Made by a program: the position numbers and the translations under genes
Assembly: GCF_000686805.1 (NCBI RefSeq)
Contig: NZ_KK366019.1
Location: 56,280-120,279 of the forward strand
Source of the DNA: Bacillus sp. UNC41MFS5
GTDB taxonomy: Bacteria; Bacillota; Bacilli; Bacillales_B; DSM-18226
DNA: 64,000 bases
Reading direction: 5' to 3'
The notes under the pieces: generated by a model
Database searches by the model: none
The model's input: only the letters and a program-made list of their open reading frames with translations
What the model was told of the DNA's origin: nothing
Part shown: positions 54,418 through 62,713 of the stretch, one piece after another
Numbering within the stretch: the first letter of the stretch is position 1
How the letters are laid out: the number at the start of each line of letters is the position of its first letter

Positions 54418-54439
54418 ATTAAAAATCCATTAAAAATCC
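54418..54439 (+). promoter_or_regulatory. Perfect 11-bp tandem direct repeat, response-regulator site candidate
   Basis: ATTAAAAATCC occurs twice head-to-tail, the spacing typical of OmpR-family dimers, upstream of the glycosyltransferase gene and of TTGAAA at 54465. Confidence 0.6.
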
Positions 54440-54532
54440 GGTTTTTCTAGAAATGAGTGATACATTGAAAGGGTAATTTAGAAATTATTATTTTTTAAGG
54501 AATGATTTCTAGTAGAACAGGAGATGGAATAA

Positions 54533-55702
54533 GTGAAGAAGATTTTGTTTTTACCACTCTTACAAATGCAGTCGGGCCATCATCAAGTCGCTGAGGCATT
54601 AATGGACCTTTTAAAAAATCATACAGACGACCTTACTTTGAAAAAAATTGACTTATTAAGTTATACGAATAAATCGTTAGAAAAAGTGATTACAAAGGGC
54701 TATCTTAATTGGATTCGATACGCGCCGGACACCTATAATCTCGCCTATAAGAGCTTTTTTTACGTACCGCCAACAAAAAAACATTCCTTTAAATGGTATG
54801 AACCGCTCTTTTTGAAGAAAATGGAGCAATTAATAGCAGAGGAAAAACCAGATTTACTTGTTTGTACACATGGGTTCCCGTCCTATCTTCTAAGTAAGTT
54901 AAAAATGAAGGGGAAATGCGACATTCCGATTATTAATGTCTATACAGATTTCTTTATTAATAGTGTTTGGGGAAAAGAGGGAATCGACCTCCACTTCCTC
55001 CCTAGTCAAGAAATCAAAGAAAGACTCGGCACAAAATTTCAAATTCCAGACCAACAGATGATTGTCACGGGTATTCCAGTCCATGAAGAAATTTCGAAAA
55101 CCGTTCAGCGGAAACAACACAAGGATGGTCGTTTCAAAATCTTATTATCTGGCGGGAATAGTGGTTTAGGCGGGCTGTTAAAGCTGGCTGAGGAGTTAAA
55201 ATGCTCCTCAAACTTAGATTTCTTGGTTCTGTGTGGGAAAAACAAGAAGCTTTATAATGAAATCCTTTCATGGGATTTAGATCATATCAAACCATTAACC
55301 TATCTTTCTTCCAGATTAGAGATGAATTTACTTTATGAAGAAGTTGATGCGATTGTATCAAAACCAGGTGGAGTCACCATAAGTGAAGCAATCCGAAAAA
55401 GACTGCCGATCTTTGTACATTCCGCACTTCCAGGACAAGAGAAAATAAATCTTCAATATTTAAAGCGTAAAAAGCTCGTATTTGAGCTTGACCATCAATC
55501 TTCATTGGAAAAGCAATTGCTAAGTGTGTTAAAGGATCAGAATAGAATGAGTCACTGGGAGGATGCGATTGATTCTTACCAGCAGGGAATAAAGCTAGAC
55601 AAGCCGGAAAAAATCGTGGAGTTGTTAGCAAACATCCTAGACCAAAAGAAGAGTGTCAGGCAGTTGGGATTCGTTAATTATTCTTCTCCGTTACGCATTT
55701 AA
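54533..55702 (+). CDS. MGDG synthase/UgtP-type glycosyltransferase
   Basis: A 389-residue GT-B enzyme. The N-terminal half matches the monogalactosyldiacylglycerol synthase family (LPLLQMQSGHHQVAEALMDL, then LVCTHGFPSYLLSKL); the C-terminal half is GT28-like (ILLSGGNSGLGGLLKL and VSKPGGVTISEA). Relatives glucosylate diacylglycerol to make glycolipids that anchor lipoteichoic acid. Compared with UgtP the acceptor cannot be fixed from sequence. GTG 54533 follows CAGGAGA. A 22-bp direct repeat upstream suggests control by the nearby two-component system. Confidence 0.85.
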   Translation: MKKILFLPLLQMQSGHHQVAEALMDLLKNHTDDLTLKKIDLLSYTNKSLEKVITKGYLNWIRYAPDTYNLAYKSFFYVPPTKKHSFKWYEPLFLKKMEQLIAEEKPDLLVCTHGFPSYLLSKLKMKGKCDIPIINVYTDFFINSVWGKEGIDLHFLPSQEIKERLGTKFQIPDQQMIVTGIPVHEEISKTVQRKQHKDGRFKILLSGGNSGLGGLLKLAEELKCSSNLDFLVLCGKNKKLYNEILSWDLDHIKPLTYLSSRLEMNLLYEEVDAIVSKPGGVTISEAIRKRLPIFVHSALPGQEKINLQYLKRKKLVFELDHQSSLEKQLLSVLKDQNRMSHWEDAIDSYQQGIKLDKPEKIVELLANILDQKKSVRQLGFVNYSSPLRI

Positions 55703-55739
55703 GATTGTTGGAAAATAGGAATAAGGAGGTTAAGTTAAG

Positions 55740-56342
55740 TTGTCTAATTTAGACTATGGTATCTTTCAAATCATCAATCACCTTGCAATCAGTGAGCGAT
55801 TTTTAAATCCATTGATGATATTTTTAGCAGAAAAAGCAGAGTATTTATTTTTCGCAGGAATCATTTTTTATTGGTTTTATCGTAAATCACATAATCGGGA
55901 AATGGTCGTTGAAGCCATTTTGGCCGCTTGTGTTTCACTAAGTATAAATGGAGAAATCGGTCACTTCTTCTACCGGAATCGTCCTTTTGTCACACATCAT
56001 GTAAACTGGTTAATTCCTCATGTGAAAAATGCCTCGTTTCCTAGTGACCACGCGACAGCAGCATTCGTGATTGCAACAGCCATTTGGATTTGGAAAAAAC
56101 GTGACGGCTGGATGTGGTTAGTTTTAGCTGCAGGAATTGCTTTGTCCCGTGTTTGGACAGGAGTACATTATCCATTAGATGTGGTAGCAGGAATGTTGAT
56201 AGGTGCAGGTGTGGCATTTGCCATCCATTTCTTACTAATTCGATTCAAGGAATTAAACAAGGTTATCATTTGGTTAATTGAATTCTATGAGAAAATTGAA
56301 AGCAATTTTTTAATAAAGACAAACCTTGCAAGAAAACGATAG
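55740..56342 (+). CDS. PAP2-family phosphatase, probable undecaprenyl-pyrophosphatase (BcrC type)
   Basis: A 200-residue polytopic phosphatase. The three-part acid phosphatase motif is complete: GHFFYRNRPF, FPSDHATAAF and LSRVWTGVHYPLDVVAG. BcrC-type members convert undecaprenyl pyrophosphate to the monophosphate on the outer face, recycling the wall-lipid carrier and giving bacitracin resistance. TTG 55740 is 9 nt after a perfect AAGGAGGT. It lies 37 bp after the glycosyltransferase gene. Its nearness to a DedA gene and a two-component system supports a lipid-carrier role. Confidence 0.88.
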   Translation: MSNLDYGIFQIINHLAISERFLNPLMIFLAEKAEYLFFAGIIFYWFYRKSHNREMVVEAILAACVSLSINGEIGHFFYRNRPFVTHHVNWLIPHVKNASFPSDHATAAFVIATAIWIWKKRDGWMWLVLAAGIALSRVWTGVHYPLDVVAGMLIGAGVAFAIHFLLIRFKELNKVIIWLIEFYEKIESNFLIKTNLARKR

Positions 56343-56444
56343 AAAGGAAGAGCCACATGGTTCTTCTTTTTGTCATAAATCAGGAAAGAAATCATAAAAT
56401 CTAAAGTTATCTGTTCGCTTTAAATAATGTAGGGAGGGGATTTC

Positions 56445-57284
56445 ATGTTCTATGCGATGTGGCTGGAAGGTCAATTGTTGTGGAATATGCCATTATTAGC
56501 CTGCCTAATTTGCCTAGCCGCCCTATATGTATATGTAGTAGCTTCTTATACAAATATCAAATTTTATCAAAAGCAGCCCCTGCTATATTTCCTCAGTTTA
56601 GGCATCATGTACTTAACCTTTGGCAGTCCATTTGAAACCATTAGTCATCTGTCGTTTAGCTTGCACATGCTTCAAATGAGTATTTTATATTTTATTATCT
56701 CACCCTTATTTGTATTAGGTATTCCTGATGCATTAATCCAGTCCATTCGAGAACATTCCCTAACAAAACGAGTCAGCAAGTTCGCATTACCACCGAAAGC
56801 AGCATTGTATGCGTTTGGGGCCATGTTCCTAATGTACCATTTCCCAATCGTGTTAACATCCCTGGCTCAAACCGCCTTTGTTCATAATGGATATTTATTT
56901 GTACTGCTGCTCCTATCTTTTCGGATGTGGCAGCCAATAACTGTCCCTGACCCGAAGAAGCATCATTCACAAGAGCAGAAAAAACGTTATCTTTTTCTTA
57001 GCGGTCTAGTCATTATGCCTGCCTGTTTGCTATTTATTATCACTGCCTTCATAGGTGGAATGAATAATCCTCTTCTTTCTGAACTCACCGCAAATCTCTG
57101 TATCTCACCTTCCCAACTAAGCCAATTAAGCTCACTTGATATTCTACCTACGTCATTTAACACAAGACTTGATCAAATGTTTGCGGGAGTCCTTATGTTA
57201 GGAATGCATAAATTTGGAGTAATCCTGACCGTTCGACTTGGCAAAAAAACGAAAAGCGGGGCTGTGGTGGGGGTTATGGACTGA
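56445..57284 (+). CDS. ctaG: Cytochrome c oxidase assembly factor CtaG
   Basis: A 279-residue protein with about seven transmembrane helices and the Caa3_CtaG family features: PLLYFLSLGIMYLTFGSPFE, HMLQMSILYFIISPLFVLG, and DQMFAGVLMLGMHK with conserved Asp, Met and His residues thought to handle copper. In B. subtilis CtaG is needed for caa3 oxidase assembly; here it stands before the cyd operon rather than beside cta genes. GGGAGGGG precedes ATG 56445. Confidence 0.88.
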   Translation: MFYAMWLEGQLLWNMPLLACLICLAALYVYVVASYTNIKFYQKQPLLYFLSLGIMYLTFGSPFETISHLSFSLHMLQMSILYFIISPLFVLGIPDALIQSIREHSLTKRVSKFALPPKAALYAFGAMFLMYHFPIVLTSLAQTAFVHNGYLFVLLLLSFRMWQPITVPDPKKHHSQEQKKRYLFLSGLVIMPACLLFIITAFIGGMNNPLLSELTANLCISPSQLSQLSSLDILPTSFNTRLDQMFAGVLMLGMHKFGVILTVRLGKKTKSGAVVGVMD

Positions 57285-57420
57285 ACTCCATAGCCTCTAT
57301 TTACTGTGGATAAAGTGATGATACTTTCCAAAGGTGTTCAATATATTCCGCGATAATTTTGGGAATGGTATGTAAGGAGAGAATTCATTCTAGCTGGAAA
57401 TTGCCAAAAAGAATGGGGGG

Positions 57421-57522
57421 ATTTTTATTTATAAAAAACAAGAAAGGAAGCTCGTTTGGCTGGCCTTTATTGTGGCCTCCATTATGGGACTATCGATCAT
57501 TGGAAGGCTGTTTTCAGGATAA
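57421..57522 (+). CDS. Possible small membrane peptide upstream of cydA
   Basis: An open frame of about 33 codons ends 16 bp before cydA. It encodes a Lys/Arg-rich start (YKKQERK) and one strong hydrophobic helix (LVWLAFIVASIMGLSIIG). There is no ATG, GTG or TTG; the only candidates are ATT at 57421 or 57427 after GGGGGG (57415-57420), or CTG 57394. The membrane-helix composition and tight spacing to cydA argue for a real peptide; the missing start codon argues against. Unrecognised. Confidence 0.3.
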   Translation: MFIYKKQERKLVWLAFIVASIMGLSIIGRLFSG

Positions 57523-57538
57523 GAAAGGTGGTAAGTGA

Positions 57539-58885
57539 ATGGGAAATGAAGAGGCCGTATTTTTTAGCCGTGTGCTGACAGAATTAACCTTGTCCTTTCA
57601 CATCATATACGCAACCATCGGCGTCGGTATTCCGCTGATGATTATGATTGCTCAATGGGTCGGGATCAAGAAGCAGGACGAACACTATATTTTATTAGCA
57701 CGAAGATGGACAAGGGGATTTGTGATTACCGTAGCTGTTGGTGTTGTAACTGGGACGGCAATTGGTTTACAGCTTTCACTTCTATGGCCCAACTTTATGC
57801 AGTTAGCTGGAAATGTCATCGCCTTGCCGTTATTTATGGAGACCTTTGCATTCTTTTTTGAAGCCATTTTTTTAGGTATATACATATACACATGGGATCG
57901 GTTTGAAAATCAGAAAAAACATTTGCTCCTGCTAATCCCGGTGGCCTTAGGAGCCTCATTTTCAGCTGTCTTTATTACGATTGTGAATGCATTCATGAAT
58001 GCTCCGCGGGGATTTGATGTAGTTAATGGACAGCTCGTGGATGTGAGTCCCATTCTGGCAATGTTTAACCCGGCTATGCCAACAAAAGTTGCACATGTGG
58101 TTGTCACCGCTTATATGACTTCCGCCTTTGTCCTTGCTGCGATTGGTGCTTTCCGGTTACTGAAAGGTTCCAACTCTACGTACCATAAAAAGGCGTTGTT
58201 TTTAACCATGAAACTTGGATTCGTCTTTTCAGTAGCCACCGCCCTTTTAGGAGATTTCTCTGGAAAGTATTTAGCCGAATACCAGCCGGAAAAATTAGCT
58301 GCGGCCGAGTGGCATTTTGAAACAGGGAAAGGTGTGCCGCTTATTCTTTATGGTGTTCTTGATGATGGGGAAGTGAAATATGCGCTGAAAATTCCCTTTG
58401 CACTCAGCATCCTGGCCCATGAAGTCCCAAGTGCAGAAGTGGTTGGGCTTGATCAATTTCCGAAGGATGAAGTGCCGCCGCTCTATATTCACTATCTATT
58501 TGATACGATGGTAACCATCGGTATGTGGATGACCCTGCTATCATTTCTGTATGTCATAGGTGTATGGCGGCAATGGCGATTTGTTTTATCCCGGTGGTTT
58601 CGCTGGCTGATTGTACTTGGTGGTCCTCTTTCTACTTTAGCCATTGAAGCAGGCTGGTGGCTGGATGAGGTCGGCCGTCAGCCGTGGATTTTACGAGGGA
58701 TTTTACGGACAAACCAAGCTGCGACAACAAGCGGCCAAGTCGATCTAATGTTGATATTATTTGCTGGGCTTTATCTTGTCCTTGGTGTGGGCAGTGTGAT
58801 TGTCCTATGGCGGATGTTCCGGAAGAATACGGTGGAACAGGAACTGGCCGACCGTGCTTCAGAGAAAGCGGGTGATATATTTTGA
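57539..58885 (+). CDS. cydA: Cytochrome bd-type quinol oxidase subunit I
   Basis: A 448-residue, nine-helix subunit holding the haems. The haem ligand His21 is in LSFHIIYATIG, METFAFFFEAIFLG contains the conserved acidic and Met region, and the GRQPW motif is EVGRQPWILRG. The quinol loop is short, as in the Bacillus/Geobacillus class of bd oxidase. The enzyme oxidises menaquinol and reduces oxygen with high affinity. AAGGTGG precedes ATG 57539, and cydB overlaps its stop by 4 bp. No clear Rex site was found in the 57285-57538 gap. Confidence 0.95.
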   Translation: MGNEEAVFFSRVLTELTLSFHIIYATIGVGIPLMIMIAQWVGIKKQDEHYILLARRWTRGFVITVAVGVVTGTAIGLQLSLLWPNFMQLAGNVIALPLFMETFAFFFEAIFLGIYIYTWDRFENQKKHLLLLIPVALGASFSAVFITIVNAFMNAPRGFDVVNGQLVDVSPILAMFNPAMPTKVAHVVVTAYMTSAFVLAAIGAFRLLKGSNSTYHKKALFLTMKLGFVFSVATALLGDFSGKYLAEYQPEKLAAAEWHFETGKGVPLILYGVLDDGEVKYALKIPFALSILAHEVPSAEVVGLDQFPKDEVPPLYIHYLFDTMVTIGMWMTLLSFLYVIGVWRQWRFVLSRWFRWLIVLGGPLSTLAIEAGWWLDEVGRQPWILRGILRTNQAATTSGQVDLMLILFAGLYLVLGVGSVIVLWRMFRKNTVEQELADRASEKAGDIF

Positions 58886-59910
58886 CACTTGAAATCATCG
58901 GAATTAGCGCATTAGGTCTGTTTCTATTTGGATATATCATCATTGCTTCGATTGACTTTGGGGCAGGCTTTTTTAACGCATTCAGTACTTTAACTGGGAA
59001 ACAGCACATATTGACGAAGATTATTCAACGCTATTTATCACCTGTCTGGGAAGTCACTAATGTGTTTTTAGTGTTTTTCTTCGTAGGGATGGTTGGTTTT
59101 TTTCCAAAAACGGCTTATTACTTTGGGACCACCCTGCTAGTACCAGCAAGTATCGCGCTTATTCTCCTGGCGATTCGAGGGGCGTATTATGCGTTTACCA
59201 CGTACGGAGGGCTCAAACATAAACGGTACACTATTTTGTACGGGTTAACAGGATTATTCATTCCTGCGTCGTTGTCGAGTGTCTTGACCATTTCGGAAGG
59301 CGGCTTCGTAAAAATTGAAAATTCGGCACCGGTCCTGGATTATTGGGCATTATTTACCAGTCCATTATCATGGAGCATTGTCGTCCTTAGTCTAACGGCG
59401 GTGTTATATATATCCGCAGTATTTTTGACTTGGTATGCCCATCATGCCAAAGATGAGGCAGCAACGAACCTATTGCGGAAATATGCGCTTAGCTGGGCCG
59501 GACCAGCAATAATCACCGCTGCAGGAATTATTTTTGAGATGAGAACGCACAATCCAGAACATTATCAACGCTTACTCGATCTTTGGTGGTTGTTCGGGTT
59601 GTCAGTCTTATTCTTTGCGGGGACCGTTTATTTCATTTGGAAGCGTCGTTCCTATGGCCTTGCCTTCTGGCTGCTAGTCGGGCAATTTGCCTTTGCCTTT
59701 TTGGCCTACGGCACTTCCCATTATCCGTACTTACTGTATCCGTATCTCACTCTGTACGACAGCTTTACCAATCAATCAATGGCGATTGCCCTGATTGTTG
59801 CCTTTATTGCAGGACTGGGATTACTTCTCCCGTCTTTGTACCTGTTGTTAAAATTGTTTTTATTCAATAAAGAATATGTCCAAGGGAATCGGAATGATGA
59901 ACATGCTTAA
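58882..59910 (+). CDS. cydB: Cytochrome bd-type quinol oxidase subunit II
   Basis: A 342-residue polytopic subunit that stabilises the haem-bearing CydA. The N-terminal IASIDFGAGFFNAF motif and VWEVTNVFLVFFFVGMVGFFP are typical. The start is TTG 58882, overlapping the cydA stop (TTGA), so translation is coupled. A 33-codon cydS gene follows 12 bp downstream. Confidence 0.94.
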   Translation: MTLEIIGISALGLFLFGYIIIASIDFGAGFFNAFSTLTGKQHILTKIIQRYLSPVWEVTNVFLVFFFVGMVGFFPKTAYYFGTTLLVPASIALILLAIRGAYYAFTTYGGLKHKRYTILYGLTGLFIPASLSSVLTISEGGFVKIENSAPVLDYWALFTSPLSWSIVVLSLTAVLYISAVFLTWYAHHAKDEAATNLLRKYALSWAGPAIITAAGIIFEMRTHNPEHYQRLLDLWWLFGLSVLFFAGTVYFIWKRRSYGLAFWLLVGQFAFAFLAYGTSHYPYLLYPYLTLYDSFTNQSMAIALIVAFIAGLGLLLPSLYLLLKLFLFNKEYVQGNRNDEHA

Positions 59911-59922
59911 GGGGGGAATATG

Positions 59923-60024
59923 ATGGATGATTTTTTGCTGTTTTATGCCCCGTTTCTGGTCATGTTTGCATCGATTGGCGTGGCATTTTGGGTGGCACTA
60001 AAGGATGATTCAGTGGAAAAATAA
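59923..60024 (+). CDS. cydS: Cytochrome bd oxidase small subunit CydS
   Basis: A 33-residue peptide (MDDFLLFYAPFLVMFAS, then one helix to WVALKDDSVEK) with AAGGGGGG 6-9 nt upstream and in-frame ATGs at 59920 and 59923. Length, single helix and position after cydB match CydS of the Geobacillus bd oxidase structure. It is too short for most gene finders. A bidirectional-looking terminator follows. Confidence 0.88.
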   Translation: MDDFLLFYAPFLVMFASIGVAFWVALKDDSVEK

Positions 60025-60025
60025 G

Positions 60026-60054
60026 AAAACGGCTGAGAAATCAGCCGTTTTTTG
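60026..60054. terminator. Bidirectional terminator between cydS and the ABC importer
   Basis: 11-bp stem AAAACGGCTGA/TCAGCCGTTTT with A-rich left and T-rich right flanks. Confidence 0.88.
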
Positions 60055-60064
60055 CGCTCTAAAA

Positions 60065-60811
60065 TCACTTTAAACTACGTTGTAAAAAAGCCTTTGTTCG
60101 TTCATTCTTAGGGTTTGTAAACAGTTCAACAGGTGAACCAGATTCAACAATCTCCCCGTTATCCATAAAAATAACTCTATTTGCCACTTCCTTGGCGAAG
60201 CCCATTTCATGTGTTACGACAATCATCGTCATATGTTCTTCCGCCAAATCCTTCATTACTTTCAACACCTCACCCGTCAATTCAGGGTCTAAGGCAGAAG
60301 TCGGCTCATCAAAGAGCAGAATTTCTGGATTTAACATGAGCGCCCGGGCGATGGCTACTCGTTGTTTCTGTCCGCCTGATAATTTTGCAGGATAGGCATT
60401 GGCCCGGTCAGCAAGACCAATTTTATCAAGGAGTTCACTGCTTCTCTTTTGAATTGCAGCAGCCGATTCCTTCTTCAGCATTTTGGGGGCAAGTTCCAAA
60501 TTCTCTTTAACGGTAAGATGTGGAAAGAGGTTGAAATGCTGAAAGACCATCCCCATTTTTGCATTAATCTCTTTTAATTCTTGCGGATTTGCGTAGAGGC
60601 CATCTTTAGCTAAATGCTTTCCAGAAACAACAATGCTGCCGGCATCAATTTTTTCAAGATGGGCCAAACTGCGGAGCATCGTACTTTTTCCTGAACCAGA
60701 TGGACCGATAACCGCAACTACATCATTTTTATGAACATCAAATGTAATATTTTTTAAAACATCAAGGTTGCCATATGATTTTTTTAGGTTAGATATTTCA
60801 ATAACAGGCAT
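60065..60811 (-). CDS. Polar amino acid ABC importer, ATP-binding protein
   Basis: A 248-residue GlnQ-type ATPase: Walker [11 protein letters not shown]-loop [12 protein letters not shown], signature [15 protein letters not shown], Walker [15 protein letters not shown], switch His [12 protein letters not shown] 60811 is 8 nt from AAGGAG; GTG 60817 overlaps that box and is rejected. It is the last gene of a binding protein-permease-ATPase operon. The family imports glutamine, arginine, cystine or similar; which one is not readable here. Confidence 0.93.
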   Translation of the reverse strand: MPVIEISNLKKSYGNLDVLKNITFDVHKNDVVAVIGPSGSGKSTMLRSLAHLEKIDAGSIVVSGKHLAKDGLYANPQELKEINAKMGMVFQHFNLFPHLTVKENLELAPKMLKKESAAAIQKRSSELLDKIGLADRANAYPAKLSGGQKQRVAIARALMLNPEILLFDEPTSALDPELTGEVLKVMKDLAEEHMTMIVVTHEMGFAKEVANRVIFMDNGEIVESGSPVELFTNPKNERTKAFLQRSLK

Positions 60812-60826
60812 CTTCACCGCTCCTTC

Positions 60827-61486
60827 TTATTCAAACTTGAACCGTTTTTCGAGCCCTTTAAAGACCATGGTTAACAGAAGCGTCATGATCAAATAAATAA
60901 TTCCAGCGACGAAGAACGGGACAATGGTAAAGTCACGATTGACCGCTGTTTGCGCAAAATGCAGCAATTCCGGAACAGCAACCGCATAGAGAAGGGCGGT
61001 ATCCTTCACTAACGTCACGGATTCGTTCGCAACAGATGGAAGGGCAATCCTGAACATTTGCGGCAGAATGACCCTCGTTAAGGTCTGCCATTTATTTAAG
61101 CCAAGGACTTGTGATGCTTCATATTGACCTTTATCAATCGCAAGCAGCCCGCCGCGGAAGATTTCTGCAAAATATGCGGCATAGTTCAAGATGAAACCGA
61201 TACAGGCAGCCACAAAACGATCCAAAACTAAATATTCACCAACCACTGGAATCATCGGCAGCCCAAAACAGATAAATAACAACTGGAGTAGAAGCGGTGT
61301 TCCACGCATTACATATATATAGCCCTCTGCAAGCAAGGAGAGTGGTTTAAAACGGCTGCCGACAGCTAGAGTTAAAACAAACCCGAGGGGAATGGACACG
61401 ACAATGGCAATCAAAAATAAGAGGATGGTCATCTGAGCGCCTTCGAGCATAGGTTTTAGTATGGAAATAAGATAATCAACAGACAT
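60827..61486 (-). CDS. Polar amino acid ABC importer, permease
   Basis: A 219-residue HisM/GlnP-type permease with about five helices. The conserved EAA loop is YEASQVLGLNKWQTLTRVILPQ. ATG 61486 with GGAGG 8 nt upstream is preferred over the longer frame to 61507. It is preceded by a hairpin that may limit read-through from the binding-protein gene. Confidence 0.92.
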   Translation of the reverse strand: MSVDYLISILKPMLEGAQMTILLFLIAIVVSIPLGFVLTLAVGSRFKPLSLLAEGYIYVMRGTPLLLQLLFICFGLPMIPVVGEYLVLDRFVAACIGFILNYAAYFAEIFRGGLLAIDKGQYEASQVLGLNKWQTLTRVILPQMFRIALPSVANESVTLVKDTALLYAVAVPELLHFAQTAVNRDFTIVPFFVAGIIYLIMTLLLTMVFKGLEKRFKFE

Positions 61487-61503
61487 TTTATGTTCCTCCA
61501 AAA

Positions 61504-61537
61504 GCAAAACAGGGTTCCCAATGGAAATCCTGTTTGC
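61504..61537 (-). terminator. Partial terminator between binding protein and permease
   Basis: Hairpin GCAAACAGG/CCTGTTTTGC (one bulge) followed by TTTT on the minus strand. It would give more binding protein than permease, as is usual in such operons. Confidence 0.6.
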
Positions 61538-61550
61538 TCTATATTCGGTA

Positions 61551-62333
61551 TTAGTTTAATACTTTATTTTCGCCAAACCACTTTTTCGAAATTTGGGCGG
61601 CTGTGCCATCTTCATTCATCTCGTCGAGTGCTTTTTGTAAGTTTTTCAGTAAGTCATCATTACCTTTTTTCACGCCAATTCCATATTCTTCAGGAGCTAG
61701 TGATTCATCAAGAATCTTGAAGGCTTCTTTTTCTTTCGACATATAATAATCAATGACAACTTCATCAATAACTACCGCATCTAACCGGCCGCTCTTTAAA
61801 TCGGTTAAAGCCTGGACGTTATCTGAAAACTCGGTTACGGTCTTTATTTTTGCTTTGATTGGTGAAGCATCTAAAGCATCAGATGCTGAAGATAGTGTTT
61901 GCAAGCCGACTACTTTACCCGCTAAATCGTTTAATTTAGTTAGCTTTGAATCAGCCATGGTCACAACCACTTGGGCATTTTTTAAATATGGCTTCGTGAA
62001 AAGAACTTTCTTTTTACGTTCATCTGTAATAGTGTATCCGTTCCAAATAAGGTCAATTCTTCCACTGCTAAGTTCCGCTTCTTTTGTACTCCAATCAATC
62101 GGTTGGAACTTTACCTTTTTCCCCATTTTTTCTGCGGCTGCGTTGGCATAATCAATATCAAAACCAACAATCTTGTTATCTTCATCTCGGAACCCCATTG
62201 GAGCAAATTTATCATCGATTCCAATGACTAACGTGTTATCCTTTGCTTCAGATGATTTAGATGAACAACCCGTAAGGATGGAGAATAATGCTGCTATGAC
62301 TAAAACAATCGTTGATATACGTTTCATATTCAT
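61551..62333 (-). CDS. Polar amino acid ABC importer, substrate-binding lipoprotein
   Basis: A 260-residue solute-binding protein of family 3. The signal peptide ends in the lipobox LTGC, so it is tethered outside the membrane. The ligand domain shows GIDDKFAPMGF, IVGFDIDYANAAAEKMG, then LSSGRIDLIWNGYTITDERK, with the usual Arg/Asp amino-acid clamp region. AAGGTGG precedes ATG 62333. A minus-strand promoter lies at 62394-62423. Cystine, arginine and glutamine are all possible ligands. Confidence 0.92.
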   Translation of the reverse strand: MNMKRISTIVLVIAALFSILTGCSSKSSEAKDNTLVIGIDDKFAPMGFRDEDNKIVGFDIDYANAAAEKMGKKVKFQPIDWSTKEAELSSGRIDLIWNGYTITDERKKKVLFTKPYLKNAQVVVTMADSKLTKLNDLAGKVVGLQTLSSASDALDASPIKAKIKTVTEFSDNVQALTDLKSGRLDAVVIDEVVIDYYMSKEKEAFKILDESLAPEEYGIGVKKGNDDLLKNLQKALDEMNEDGTAAQISKKWFGENKVLN

Positions 62334-62393
62334 ACTACCACCTTATCTATTATTAATTTACTTTAGTACGTTACCGTATTATTACTCTAACAT

Positions 62394-62423
62394 ATTATAA
62401 CGCTATAACATTATCGAATACAA
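62394..62423 (-). promoter_or_regulatory. Sigma-A promoter of the amino-acid importer operon
   Basis: On the minus strand TTGTAT (62423-62418), 18 bp, TATAAT (62399-62394). Confidence 0.7.
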
Positions 62424-62506
62424 TAGCTCTACTAATAGTAGGAAAATTAAAAATTTTTATTGAATGAACGAACGTTTTCTTTTTGAATGAATAATGTGGA
62501 AAAAGA

Positions 62507-62536
62507 TTGACAATCAAACCTCCATTTGAATATCAT
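62507..62536 (+). promoter_or_regulatory. Promoter candidate of the CDF exporter gene
   Basis: TTGACA (62507-62512), 18 bp, TATCAT (62531-62536); TATAAT at 62536-62541 is an alternative -10. Confidence 0.5.
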
Positions 62537-62545
62537 ATAATCAAA
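62525..62545. promoter_or_regulatory. Palindromic operator candidate over the -10 region
   Basis: A 21-bp imperfect palindrome with arms TTTGA and TCAAA around an AT-rich centre. TTGAATGAA-type repeats at about 62459, 62482 and 62552 flank it. An ArsR/SmtB-type metal repressor such as CzrA is the likely kind of binder. Confidence 0.5.
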
Positions 62546-62581
62546 CGAACTTTTGAATGAAGACGGCCTCTTAGGGCTGTC

Positions 62582-62655
62582 ATACCTGCTGTTTTAGAGG
62601 CAGGTATCGAAATATTAAGATTAGAAAACACTAGCCTTAATCGTAATATTTTCGG
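62582..62655 (+). other. Structured 5' leader of the CDF gene
   Basis: Two consecutive hairpins: ATACCTGC/GCAGGTAT, then a long stem with ends CGAAATATTA and TAATATTTTCG plus inner GATTA/TAATC. No T tract follows. It does not match a riboswitch class I can recognise, though czcD-type genes can carry NiCo riboswitches. Confidence 0.4.
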
Positions 62656-62713
62656 TTTAGAAATAGATAAATATCATGAGCCACTCTAATCAGAGAGCTT
62701 TGGGGGGATAAAC

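Noticed and set aside
57285..57538. Rex or FNR operator upstream of cydA
   Set aside because: No sequence close to the TTGTGAA-N4-TTCACAA or TGTGA-N6-TCACA consensus was found.
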